From: Planctomycetaceae bacterium
GTDB taxonomy: Bacteria; Planctomycetota; Phycisphaerae; UBA1845; UTPLA1
Length of the DNA: 48,826 nucleotides
Assembly (NCBI GenBank): GCA_011525745.1
Contig: WYBU01000075.1
Coordinates: 1 to 48,826 of the forward strand
Direction of reading: 5' to 3'
The position numbers and the translations under genes were made by a program. This document shows positions 12,225 to 25,100 of this stretch, piece by piece (position 1 is the first letter of the stretch; each line of letters starts with the position of its first letter). A model generated the notes under the pieces. The model was not told where the DNA came from, did not search any database, and saw nothing but the letters and a program-made list of their open reading frames with translations.

Positions 12225-13335
12225 TTCTTGCGCCCCTTCCGACCCTTCGACGGCGCGCGGCTCGGCTTCGGCCCTTCGAGCCGCGGGCGCGCCGCTTCCG
12301 CCTCGGCCATTTCGTAAAACTCGTGGAGCTTGGCCCGCAGCAGCTTCTTGTCCGGTAGTCGCGTCTGGTACTCGGCGACGAGCGTCGGCGAGACGGCGCG
12401 GCTGAGGGCGTACTCCACGACTTCGTGGTCCCTGGTGGCGCACAGGAGCACGCCGATGGATGGATGCTCGTGGGGCTTCTTCACGTCGCGGTCGAGCGCC
12501 TCCAAGTAGAATTCGAGCTTGCCCAGGTGCTCCGGTTGGAACTCCTCGACCTTAAGCTCGATGGCGACCATGCTGTTGAGGCCGCGGTGAAAGAACAGAA
12601 GATCGATGGCGAAGTCCCGGCCGCCGATCTGCACAACGTACTCCGTGCCGATAAAGCAGAAGTCGCGGCCCAACTCGATCAGAAACTGCTTGAGCTTCTC
12701 AAGCAGGGCGTGTTGCAGGTCCGCTTCAGAGTGGCCGGCCGGAAGTTGAAGAAATTCGACGAGATAGGTGTCCTTAAAGACTTCGCCGGCACCGGGATGC
12801 AATTCTGTCAACGGTGTTGACAGTTTTGGCGGGGACAAGACTGTCCGCTCGAACAGAGCGCCGTTGAGTTGCCGTTGAAGCTCGCGGAACGACCAACGCT
12901 CGCGAACGCCCATTCGGAGGTAAAACTCGCGCTCTTCGTCTCGTTTGGACCGGCTGAGGATCGCCAGATTGTGGCTCCAGGACAATTCTCTCACCAGCGC
13001 TGAAAGTTTTGGCCGGCCGCGGTAGGTCTCGAAAAACTGCATCATCCGCCACATGTTGCGGGCGGAAAAGCCTTTCGCGTTTGGATGATGCCGGCGTATA
13101 TGTTCGGCGAGCTCCTCGACCGTGCCCTGTCCCCAACCGTTGCCGGCGACACGGGCGCTGATTCGCTCGCCGATCTGCCAGTACAGGTCGATCAGAACCG
13201 TGTTGACGGCGGCGACGGCCCGCCCCCTGGCGGCCTCGATCAGCCGGAGAATCTCGTCGAAGTCGGACCGGGACGGAGGGATAATATCGCCGCGCTTCGG
13301 CTTGCCGGGCGACTTGGTCGGCTTGCGGGTCCGCG

Positions 13336-13339
<4 letters not shown>
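12221..13339 (-). CDS. DUF1016 (YhcG-type) PD-(D/E)XK nuclease
   Basis: 372 residues. Residues 25-165 match the DUF1016 N-terminal domain (LYWQIGERI, FSARNMWRM, LSWSHN). Residues 180-340 are the nuclease domain, with DFAIDLLFF (D246) and AIELK (E261, K263) as the D...ExK site. The C-terminus is a basic tail. Proteins of this family occur as orphan nucleases and next to restriction systems. Start and stop both overlap neighbours by 4 bp (ATGA), tying it tightly to the helicase and the next nuclease. It may be a structural or cleavage component, or a resident addition to the system. Confidence 0.88.
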
Positions 13340-16845
<3,506 letters not shown>

Positions 16846-16901
16846 TTCCGATTCCCATTTGTCGCTTGTCAGCTTTCAATCATGGCGTCTTCCCACGAGG
16901 T

Positions 16902-17918
16902 CTAGGAGCTGCCGCCGTCGGTCAGCAGCCCCGTGTGAATGTCCATCCTTCGATGGTGCGTGCGAACCGACACCGGCCGCAGTATGGCAGCCACAGCGTT
17001 CTCGCCACGCGCGCCCAACTGGTCGTCCGCCGTCCACAAGGGTATGGCCCAGACCTGGTAGCGCCCGGAGGCTTGGCCGAGATCGAGAAAACACTCACCT
17101 TCCGCCGGGAGTCCAGTCGAGGCAGCCTCGTAAAGCGGACCGGCGTTTTCGACAGATTTGTCCTTGGGGAGAAAATGGCCGCTCGCCTTGAAGGACTCAC
17201 TCATCACGGTGTATTCGATCCTGAGCCGAAGCGCATCGCGGCGTTCCTGCTCGGGGGTAATACCGAAGAGGTTGCCTTGATCCATCCGCCCGACAATACC
17301 TTTTTGCGTCGGCTTGAGCTTCCAGACAAAGTAGACTGCAACGAGCGATTCCGGCGATGTCTCGACATAGCGACGCAACGTCGCCTCGCGGGATGCGCGG
17401 TAGGTGGTTGCCAGGCGGATAAGGTCGCCGCAACGTGCGACGGTCGCCGCGTCTTGCGAAAACCACGGCTGCGGAAAGAGCAATTCAGCGGCCGCTATAT
17501 CGCAGAGCATTTCAAGGTAGTCGTCCGGGTCGGTCCGATCGCGAAAACGGGCATCGGTGCGGCACCAGACTTTTTCCGTGTAGTCAGGGAAGAACGTGTG
17601 ACTGATTTCGTGGGCGATGCTGAAGCGCCGCCGCGCTTCGGGCCGGTCCGGATTGACGCGCATGGTTACGCCGCCGACACCGTCGGGGACCAGTTCCGCA
17701 TCGATGCTATGCACCGGCGCCTCGTCGCTCTGTCGGATTCCGCGTAGGCTTGCGAGTACCTGCACGTCGATCGGCATGGACGGTTCGCCGAAGGACGCCA
17801 CATAGCCGCTGATCAATTCTCGCGCCTTAATGCGGACGGCGGCGGCGGCATCGCTTGCTCCGGTCACGCGGACCAGCTCGCTGATGAGCGACTCGGCTTT
17901 TCGCAGTGGCTGGATCAC
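16902..17918 (-). CDS. ImmA/IrrE-family metalloprotease
   Basis: 338 residues from a GTG that overlaps the upstream XRE stop (GTGA) and has GGAGG before it; the longer open frame reaching 18233 is the shadow of the XRE gene. The zinc protease motif HEISH is at 103-107, with a later acidic CDIAAAELLF segment as in ImmA/IrrE proteins. About 150 further residues form a C-terminal domain not seen in short ImmA, possibly a sensor. Family members cut or inactivate a partner XRE repressor in response to DNA damage or other stress. The gene pair therefore suggests inducible release of the defence operons. The link between signal and target is inferred. Confidence 0.88.
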   Translation of the reverse strand: MIQPLRKAESLISELVRVTGASDAAAAVRIKARELISGYVASFGEPSMPIDVQVLASLRGIRQSDEAPVHSIDAELVPDGVGGVTMRVNPDRPEARRRFSIAHEISHTFFPDYTEKVWCRTDARFRDRTDPDDYLEMLCDIAAAELLFPQPWFSQDAATVARCGDLIRLATTYRASREATLRRYVETSPESLVAVYFVWKLKPTQKGIVGRMDQGNLFGITPEQERRDALRLRIEYTVMSESFKASGHFLPKDKSVENAGPLYEAASTGLPAEGECFLDLGQASGRYQVWAIPLWTADDQLGARGENAVAAILRPVSVRTHHRRMDIHTGLLTDGGSS

Positions 17919-18328
17919 GGCTTTCGCCTCCGCGAGGAGTTTGCGAGCACCAAGTACAGCTGGTGCCACTGATCGGCGGTCTGCGGTTGGCCTCCGCGGA
18001 ACTTCATGCTGGCAAGGTCGCGCAAGTCGGCATCGGACAAAGGCGATTTCTGGGCGGCCATGCGCTCTTGGAATTCTCGCAGTGCCGGCGGGATTTGAAC
18101 GGGCGCGTCGCGGATGGTGACGGTTGCGAGTTCCAGCAAATCGGCAAGCGTCGTCGAAAGCGCGTTGGCGATACGAAGCAACACTTCGGCCGAAGGCTTG
18201 ATCTCGCCCTTGGTGTCGCGCTCCAGTTCCCAAAGATATGTTTTGGACACGCCGGCCTTCTCCGCTAGTACGTCCAGCGATAAGTCCTTTTCTGTTCGCA
18301 ATTTATGCAGTCGCTCGGCTAACGGCAT
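17915..18328 (-). CDS. XRE-family repressor partner of ImmA/IrrE
   Basis: 137 residues. Residues 5-62 are a classic Cro/CI-type helix-turn-helix (LRTEKDLSLDVLAEKAGVSK, then a YLWELERDTKG segment). The rest carries PVQIPPALREF and a basic end, as in repressors cleaved by ImmA. It is the first gene of the leftward unit and lies back to back with the CBASS genes across a 162-bp gap, so it can regulate both directions. It is coupled to the protease gene by a 4-bp overlap. The likely operator is the palindrome at 18435-18449. Confidence 0.88.
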   Translation of the reverse strand: MPLAERLHKLRTEKDLSLDVLAEKAGVSKTYLWELERDTKGEIKPSAEVLLRIANALSTTLADLLELATVTIRDAPVQIPPALREFQERMAAQKSPLSDADLRDLASMKFRGGQPQTADQWHQLYLVLANSSRRRKP

Positions 18329-18412
18329 GGCCTAAAACCCTCGGTGCCATTTCGGCTTTCCCGCCAGTGTAGCAACTCCGTACGCCGGAGCAAGATTTTT
18401 TGTTCGGTATGG

Positions 18413-18449
18413 TTGACGACGCCATAGTGAACTGCTATGTTCGCCATAG
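18413..18449 (+). promoter_or_regulatory. Promoter with overlapping palindromic operator for the CBASS operon
   Basis: TTGACG (18413-18418) and TATGTT (18436-18441) are 17 bp apart, a good sigma-70-like pair pointing into the CBASS genes. An inverted repeat CTATG/CATAG (18435-18439 and 18445-18449) covers the -10 element. The octamer CGCCATAG occurs at 18420 and again at 18442, 22 bp (two turns) later. This is where the adjacent XRE protein would be expected to bind. Confidence 0.55.
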
Positions 18450-18490
18450 TTATACACCCGAAAGCGCCTCATTCGACGGAAGGAACCGAC

Positions 18491-19474
18491 ATGCAGAAGT
18501 CACCGTGGCAAGGAAGCAAAAACGACAACAGCAGCCGCATCGCGCGATTCCCCGCCGATCGCAGCGGCGTGCCGGACGAGATGGGCGCGCCGGGAATCCT
18601 CGATTCCCGTTCCCTACCTGACGGCGAGCTTGCCGCGCAATGGGATGCGGTGATTGTGGAGCCCGAGCAGAAAGACCGGCTCCTGTCGCAGGCGATTCTC
18701 AATTTTACGCTGCGCGGCAAGGTTGATCGGGCGAAGCTGCCGTTGCATGGCCTCATCGTACTTCACGGACCGCCGGGCACGGGAAAGACCTCGCTGGCGC
18801 GCGGGCTGGCCTCGCGGACGGCTGAGGCCATCGGGCACATCGGCACGTTTCGGTTCCTCGAAGTGGAGCCGCACGCGCTGACCGGCGCCGCGCTGGGCAA
18901 GAGCCAACGGGCGGTGCGCGATCTGCTGGGACAAACCGTAGCAGAGCAGGCCGAACGCGGACCGGTGGTTGTGCTGCTTGATGAAGTTGAAACCCTGGCG
19001 GCTGATCGAGCGAAACTCAGCATGGACGCCAATCCGATCGACGTACATCGCGCGACCGATGCGGTGCTTGCACAGTTGGATCAACTCGCCGGACGGTACC
19101 CTCATCTTCTCTTCATTGCGACCAGCAACTTCACGCGTGCGGTGGACTCGGCGCTCCTGTCCCGGGCCGACCTCATCGAGAATGTCGGTATGCCAGGGCC
19201 GGAAGCCTGCCGGATGATCCTGAAATCGGCGCTGGAAGAGTTGGCGCGTGCCTATCCCAAGACCGGCCGGATCGCACAGGACTCCGAGTTCGAGCGGGCG
19301 GCAAAGCACTGCGTTGGGCTCGACGGCAGGCGAATCCGCAAACTCGTAATCTCGGCCTGCGCTCTCAGGAAGCACACAGCCATCGACCCGAACGGACTCA
19401 CTGCCGCCGACATTCTGGAGGCGGCGGTACAGGCACAGGAAGAAGTCAAGAGCCGCGAGGAGACGAAACCATGA
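18491..19474 (+). CDS. cap6: TRIP13/Pch2-like AAA+ ATPase (CBASS Cap6)
   Basis: 327 residues from the ATG at 18491, preceded by GGAAGGAAC; an earlier in-frame ATG at 18437 lacks a ribosome site and lies in the promoter. Walker A GPPGTGKT (93-100), Walker B VLLDEVETL (D164, E165), sensor segment IATSNF and an RADL-type arginine region identify a Pch2/TRIP13 remodeller. In type III CBASS this enzyme opens the active HORMA protein and so switches off the CD-NTase until infection. It is first in the operon, and its stop overlaps the next start (ATGA). Confidence 0.92.
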   Translation: MQKSPWQGSKNDNSSRIARFPADRSGVPDEMGAPGILDSRSLPDGELAAQWDAVIVEPEQKDRLLSQAILNFTLRGKVDRAKLPLHGLIVLHGPPGTGKTSLARGLASRTAEAIGHIGTFRFLEVEPHALTGAALGKSQRAVRDLLGQTVAEQAERGPVVVLLDEVETLAADRAKLSMDANPIDVHRATDAVLAQLDQLAGRYPHLLFIATSNFTRAVDSALLSRADLIENVGMPGPEACRMILKSALEELARAYPKTGRIAQDSEFERAAKHCVGLDGRRIRKLVISACALRKHTAIDPNGLTAADILEAAVQAQEEVKSREETKP

Positions 19475-19944
19475 GTGTTGTTGCGCGTCGCGTACTGGCA
19501 ACTCCCTTTCGACCCGCTGCCGACGCATGGCGGATCATCGTTGATCTGATTGCCCGGAAGAGCAGCGCCGCGAGGGCTGAGTTGCTGAACATCGAAGGGA
19601 TCGCGGCCGCGATCATCTCTACCGAGTCGCCGCAAATTGCGCCCATCGTCGTATGCGGCGGCGGTCCGCGCGTTCGCATCTATTGCCTGTACGGCGATGA
19701 AGCCGTTTCGGGCGACGATGCCAATGAGTCACCGCTTGCGCAGTACCCCACCGAAATTGACTGGTCAATGAGCCTGCCGGCTGACGCGGAAGATGTCACC
19801 TGGGTGAAGGAGGCGTTGGCCAAGCAAAGCACGCATGTCACCGTGCGCGAAAAATCCGAATCGGTTGAAACCGATGAGTCGGCGTCGGATCGGGAGCAAT
19901 CGGGGCAGGCCGTCATCAACACGGAGGCATTCCTGCGACCATGA
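19471..19944 (+). CDS. Small CBASS protein with acidic tail (probable second HORMA-like subunit, Cap8-like)
   Basis: 157 residues, overlapping both neighbours by 4 bp. The first 110 residues are a compact alpha/beta domain; the last 45 are acidic and probably disordered (many Glu, Asp and Ser), ending in INTEAFLRP. In type III CBASS with two HORMA proteins, such as that of Pseudomonas aeruginosa, the second protein carries a C-terminal closure peptide bound by the first. Position, size and tail fit that role here. The sequence itself is not clearly HORMA, so the label rests mainly on context. Confidence 0.55.
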   Translation: MSVVARRVLATPFRPAADAWRIIVDLIARKSSAARAELLNIEGIAAAIISTESPQIAPIVVCGGGPRVRIYCLYGDEAVSGDDANESPLAQYPTEIDWSMSLPADAEDVTWVKEALAKQSTHVTVREKSESVETDESASDREQSGQAVINTEAFLRP

Positions 19945-20444
19945 GCACATTCGTTGTCGTCAACACGTTCACGCACTCCGTTACCTACGTGACGGACAAG
20001 ATGCTGATGTCGCTGAAGGAAATCATCCGCTGCAGCGGCCTTAGCCCCGACAAGCTGGTCGCCGACTGGAGGGTGCTGCAGGACGGAATCAGCACCTGGC
20101 TGAACTCGCGCGACCTTGAGGCGGTTCATCTCGAAGTGTTTGATCCCCGCACCGATGCACTCATCGGCAGGTGGGATTTCGACATCTACTTCGGGGCATC
20201 GGGCGACGGGGATATGTGGGTCAACACGGATGACATCCGGTACCACATCCGGAAAGCGGGGCAATGGCCATCGTCCTGTGATTACCGCGTTGTCGTTACG
20301 ACGAAGCCAGGACGCCCCCACGTCGGTGGATGGAGCGGAACGACGTTCCGCTCCACGGACGGGTTCGTCCGCCAGAGTCTGGGAACGACGATCGACGGCA
20401 ATGGCATCGGCTCGGGAACCGCCTATTGGAGGAAAGCTACGTGA
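19941..20444 (+). CDS. cap7: Bacterial HORMA protein (CBASS Cap7)
   Basis: 167 residues. The sequence matches the bacterial HORMA family well: an N-terminal THSVTYVTDKML helix, LVADWRVLQDGI, WDFDIYFGASGDGDMW, IRYHIRKAGQWP, YRVVVTTKPGRP, and a C-terminal safety-belt region with STDGFVRQSLGTTI. HORMA proteins of type III CBASS bind a closure peptide and then bind and activate the CD-NTase; the TRIP13 ATPase reverses this. ATGA overlap upstream, GTGA overlap downstream. Confidence 0.9.
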   Translation: MSTFVVVNTFTHSVTYVTDKMLMSLKEIIRCSGLSPDKLVADWRVLQDGISTWLNSRDLEAVHLEVFDPRTDALIGRWDFDIYFGASGDGDMWVNTDDIRYHIRKAGQWPSSCDYRVVVTTKPGRPHVGGWSGTTFRSTDGFVRQSLGTTIDGNGIGSGTAYWRKAT

Positions 20445-21337
20445 TCTCCGTGAGCGACGCATTCAGCAAATTCCGGAGCCGGCTCGAATTGACAGACCGC
20501 GAGCAGGAAGACGCCTCCCGGCGCCATTACGAGATCCGGGATTATCTCAAGTCCAAGTTCGATATTGAGCGTGACTTTCTGACGGGTTCATACAAGCGAT
20601 GGACCAAGACCAAACCGCTGAAAGACGTGGACATCTTCTGCGTCCTCGGCGCGAAGGAACGGCATCGGCGCGACAAGCCTTCGGCCGAACTTCTCAAGGC
20701 ATTCGAGGACGCGCTGGTGGAGAAGTACGGCCGCGCAAACGTGTCCAGGCAGCGGCGCTCGGTTACGGTCGATTTCGGCGTGACCCCCAATGCCGACGAG
20801 GATACGGACGGCAAGGTGATGAGTGTCGATGTCGTACCTGCCTTCACCAAAAACAAGCACTACGAGATCGCGGACACTTCGGTCAAATCGGGCTGGACCG
20901 AGACTAATCCGGAGATGCACTACGACCTCGCCGTCAAGGCACAGGAGCGCTACAGCGGCGAATGGAAGGGCATCGTGCGGATGTGCAAGAAATGGAACGC
21001 GTTTCATGGCAAGCCGATCAAGCCTTCCTTCCTCATCGAGGTCATGGCGCTGGAAGTGCTGCACCCGCCGTTCGGCGGCGATCTTCGCTATGAGATCAAG
21101 GCTCTGCTCGCCAGCCTAGCTGACCGGATTCACGAAGCCTGGGCCGACCCGGCCGGGCTCGGGCCGCCCGTCAGCGACAGCATGGACAAGGCAGCTTGCG
21201 ATGCCGCCCGGAGCGCGCTTATGAAGGGCTCTGACGCGGCGGCACGGGCCATCCAAATTGAGCGGCAGGGGAAGAACGGGGATGCACTAAGGGCGTGGCG
21301 CAGCGACGTATTTGGCCCGCTGTTTCCGCTCTCCTAG
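20441..21337 (+). CDS. CD-NTase (cyclic oligonucleotide synthase, type III CBASS)
   Basis: 298 residues from the GTG at 20441, which overlaps the HORMA stop and is preceded by GGAGG; the longer frame from 20330 is a shadow. The nucleotidyltransferase signature is GS (49-50) followed by DVD (D62, D64) and a third acidic residue in SVDVVPAF (D129). A helical C-terminal domain completes the CD-NTase fold. HORMA/TRIP13 partners suggest clade C or D enzymes; the product cannot be read from sequence. It is expected to make a cyclic nucleotide signal on phage infection. Confidence 0.9.
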   Translation: MISVSDAFSKFRSRLELTDREQEDASRRHYEIRDYLKSKFDIERDFLTGSYKRWTKTKPLKDVDIFCVLGAKERHRRDKPSAELLKAFEDALVEKYGRANVSRQRRSVTVDFGVTPNADEDTDGKVMSVDVVPAFTKNKHYEIADTSVKSGWTETNPEMHYDLAVKAQERYSGEWKGIVRMCKKWNAFHGKPIKPSFLIEVMALEVLHPPFGGDLRYEIKALLASLADRIHEAWADPAGLGPPVSDSMDKAACDAARSALMKGSDAAARAIQIERQGKNGDALRAWRSDVFGPLFPLS

Positions 21338-21382
21338 CGTCCTCGATCGGACGCCGATTGAAGGTCACGAAGGGAGTCGAAC

Positions 21383-22135
21383 ATGTCTGAACCTCACCTT
21401 TCACGTACGCGCGGCACGGAGTTCCTTCAGCGCGCTTTCGCGAGCGAACAAGCATGCCTCATGGCGAAACTGCGGTCGTCGGATCGCATCGTTCACGACG
21501 GCGACCGTGGCGAGGTCAACGAGCAGTATTTCATCGACGTGCTGAGGCACTACTTGCCCAATCGCTATACAGTTCACAAGGCGTCTATTTTGGACAGCGA
21601 GGGACAGATCTCCGATTCGATTGACGTCGTGGTGCATGACCGGCAATACACGCCGACATTGCTGGACAGCGAATCGCATCGCTATGTTCCGGCGGAAGCC
21701 GTGTATGCCGTGTTTGAATGCAAACCGGTCATCAGCAAGCACTATCTGGAGTATGCGGGGAGAAAGGCCGAATCGGTTCGGCGCTTGAAACAGACATCCG
21801 TGCCAATCGTGCATGCCGGCAGCAGCCCTTATCCACCAAAGGCACCGATCAAGTTGATTGCAGGCATCCTGGCAATCGAGGTCGAGTGGAAGGACGGACT
21901 TGGCGATTGCTTCAGGACATGCCATTCTGAACTCGATGGTCTGAAACGGCTCGATTGCGGCCTTGCCGTCGATGGACATTCGTTCGATACCTTCGCTGGC
22001 GATGATAGATATACCTGCTGCGCTTCTGAAAACGCACTCGTGTTCTTTCTGTTTCGCCTCCTCAACCAGCTTCAGTCACTCGGAACGGTCCCGGCTATTG
22101 ACTGGAACGCGTATGCGTCGCGGCTATCGCGATAG
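21383..22135 (+). CDS. DUF6602-like PD-(D/E)XK nuclease, presumed CBASS effector
   Basis: 250 residues, ATG preceded by GGGAG, 45 bp after the CD-NTase. An N-terminal helix with E44, then SDSIDVVVHDR (D81) and YAVFECK (E112, K114) give the PD-(D/E)XK layout of the DUF6602 group. The remaining half may bind the signal or provide contacts for assembly. It is the last gene of the CBASS unit and fills the effector position; no other effector candidate (NucC, Cap4, membrane protein) is present. Activation by a cyclic nucleotide is inferred from position only. It ends 15 bp from the convergent methyltransferase-helicase gene. Confidence 0.7.
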   Translation: MSEPHLSRTRGTEFLQRAFASEQACLMAKLRSSDRIVHDGDRGEVNEQYFIDVLRHYLPNRYTVHKASILDSEGQISDSIDVVVHDRQYTPTLLDSESHRYVPAEAVYAVFECKPVISKHYLEYAGRKAESVRRLKQTSVPIVHAGSSPYPPKAPIKLIAGILAIEVEWKDGLGDCFRTCHSELDGLKRLDCGLAVDGHSFDTFAGDDRYTCCASENALVFFLFRLLNQLQSLGTVPAIDWNAYASRLSR

Positions 22136-22150
22136 GCTTGTTCGCACAGC

Positions 22151-25100
22151 CTAAGGCCCGCCATGAACGGGTACTCGTTGATGGTCACGAGCAACCAATT
22201 GCCGGAACGTCATTTCGCCCCCTGATCGCGCGCCATCACCCATGGCGCGATCGACCGACTGTTGGACCGTCGGAACAAAAGGATGCGGCATCGCTGGGAT
22301 TTCATGCACAGTCTCCGAATCGCTAGCGCGGCGGCGTATGCGAGCGGTGACGGGCTCCTCGGCATCAAGGCGGCGGATGGTTGTGCGTTCCGGCGCAGCG
22401 TCGATGGTGTGGGCGGCCTTGAGTGCCTTGATACGTTCGGCCAGCTCGGCGGTTGAGAGCGGCGGTTCGGCCTGCGGATCAGGAGAATCTCCGCCGTTGG
22501 TGTGTGAAGCGAGGCCCGCGAGGCTTGCCTTGAGCCGGTCGCGCAGCTGCGTCAGCTCGGTTTGGTAGGCCTCGTGGACAAACGGTTTGCCGATGCGGGC
22601 CTGGTAGTCGCGGAGTTGCGATTCGGCGATGGAGAGGTCCTGCTTCACGCCGGCGATCTCGTTGCCGTAGGCGCTGCACAGCCGCTCCGCCGCGTTGAGA
22701 ACGGCGCGGGGGCCGTGGCTGCCGCGAATGAGACGGTCATAGCGCATGGTCGCGCCTTCGACGTACACGTCGGGCGGGAAGTCTCGATAGAGCACGAGAC
22801 CGAAGCGCAGGCCGCGATAGACGCCGAGCGCGACGCGCTGCTCCTGCCGCACCTCGCGAGGCAATCGGTCTATTTGCGCGCCCAGCACGGCAACGGCTTC
22901 GTCTTTCATGTACTCGCGGCCGCCAAAAGTAACCGGATCGCGGGCGTGCGCCGCGGCGGTTGATTGATCGGCGGCGAGGTTGGATAGCCGCTTGTTGAGC
23001 CGGGCGATTTTCTCGGGAAGGTCCCGCACGTTGCGGCGAGCGACATACTGCTCATCGACGTGGTTCTTTTTAAGCAATGCCAGTCGCTGCAACTCGGCGT
23101 CGGCCTCGGCGAGCGTCAGCACGGCCGGATTGCCCGACGCAATCGCCTTGACCTCGGCATAGGAAAGCTCCTGCCCGCCGACATCCTCGGCGCGGCGGGC
23201 GGCGTTGTCGCCGGTGATGACCTGGCCGATGAAACGTGCTTTCGTTTCAAGGGCCTGCCACATGTAGGCATCGAACGATCCCTCGGTGACGTAGCGATAA
23301 ACGGCGACTTCCTCGTTGGTGTTACCCTGCCGCAGGATGCGGCCTTCGCGCTGCTCGACCTCGGCCGGCTTCCACGGCGCGTCCAGATGATGCAAGGCGA
23401 CCAGCCGCTGCTGCACGTTGGTGCCGGTGCCCATCTTCTGGGTGCTGCCGATCAGCACGCGGATGGAGCCGTTACGCACCTTTTCGAAGAGCGCTTGTTT
23501 TTTGGCGTCGGAATCGGCCTCGCCGATGGCGGCGATCTGCTCGCGCGGGATGCCGGCGGCGACCAGCTTCTCCGTCACGTCGTCATAGGCCGAGTAGCCC
23601 CACGGCGTCGCATGCACGCCCATGTCGCAGAAGATCATTTGCGTGCCGCGCGTGGCGGCGGTGCGCTGCCAGATGTCGTGGACGTTCTCGACCAGGCGAT
23701 TCACCTTCGAGCCGGGGAAATCGGTTGAGGAAGCGGACAGCATTCGCGCGTCGAGGGCGAGTTTCCGGCCGTCGGTCGTGATATTGAGCGCGTTGTCCTC
23801 GCGCGGGTCCACCTTCTCGCGCCGCAGCCGCTCGTAGCGCTCGACCAGCTCGTCCTGCAGGGCGTGCTGCTCGGCCGACATCGGGCAGGCGACGACGATC
23901 GCCTTGCCGGTCTCCAGCTTCGGCGTCGGGAGATTCAGCATCCCGGCGGTCTGCACGTCGGAGAAGGCGCGGAACATCTGCTGCAATTCCGGGAGGTTGG
24001 TGAACTTGGCGAACCGGCTGCGCGGGCGGAGCGATGCGCCGTCGGGCGAGATTTCCATGGTGTCGATGACTTCGCCGAACGTCGCCGCCCAGGCGTCGAA
24101 ATGCTCCAGCCCCCTGCTCTTCAGCCCGGCCGGGTCGAGGAAGCGCTGCATGGTGTACATCTCGACCATCGTGTTGGAGACCGGCGTGCCGGTGGCGAAG
24201 GTCACGCCGTGACCCGGATGCTGCTCGCCGAGATAGCTTGCCTTCATGTACACGTCGAAGGCGCGTTCGCTACTGCCGGTCTGGATGCCGGCGACGCGGT
24301 CCATCTTGGTCGGCGTCTCCAGGTTCTTGAAATAATGCGCCTCGTCGATGAAGACGTGATCGACGCCGAGCTCGTCGAATACGAGGCCGTCGTCCTTCTT
24401 CTCTTCGGCGAGCAGGTCCTTCAGCCGCTCGACGCGGGCCGCCTTCTGCTTCTCGATCTGCTTGATGAGGTTGCGGTTCGATCCCTTGGCGCCGGCGTGC
24501 TCGCGCAGCAGCTCGTCATACTCGGCGATCTGCTCCAGCAGGAACTTCTCCTGGTAATCGCGCGACATGCCGATCCGCTCGAACGAGGAATGGGTGACGA
24601 GGATGCCGTCCCAGTCGCCGCTGGCGATCTTGGCGGTCAGGAGCTTGCGGCGGTCGCGGGCGAGGTCTTCCTTGGTGGCAACGAGCAGTTTGGCGTTCGG
24701 GTAGAGCTGCATGAACTCGCGGGCGAACTGCTCCAGCAGGTGATTGGGCACGACGTACATCGGCTTCTTGATAAGCCCTGCCTGCTTCATCTTCATGCCG
24801 GTCGCGGCCATGGTGAAGGTCTTGCCGGCGCCGACACAATGCGCAAGCAGCGTGTTGCCGGAACTCATGCCCCGCCACACGGCGGCGGTCTGGTGCGGCC
24901 TTAATTTGATTGTCTGGTTCATGCCGGGGAAGTCGAGGTGCGATCCGTCGAACAGGCGCGGGCGGAGGTTGTTGTAGGTGTCGTTGTAGACGCGGACCAG
25001 CCGTTCGGTGCGCTCGGGATCGGTGAAGACCCATGCGCGGAATCGCTCCTTGATGAGCTTCTGCTTCTCGCGGGCGGCCATCGTCTCTTCCTGGTTGACG

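Noticed and set aside
17919..18233. N-terminal extension of the ImmA/IrrE frame
   Set aside because: It is out of frame with the clear XRE gene on the same strand, is Arg/Pro-rich, and a GTG start with GGAGG exists at 17918.
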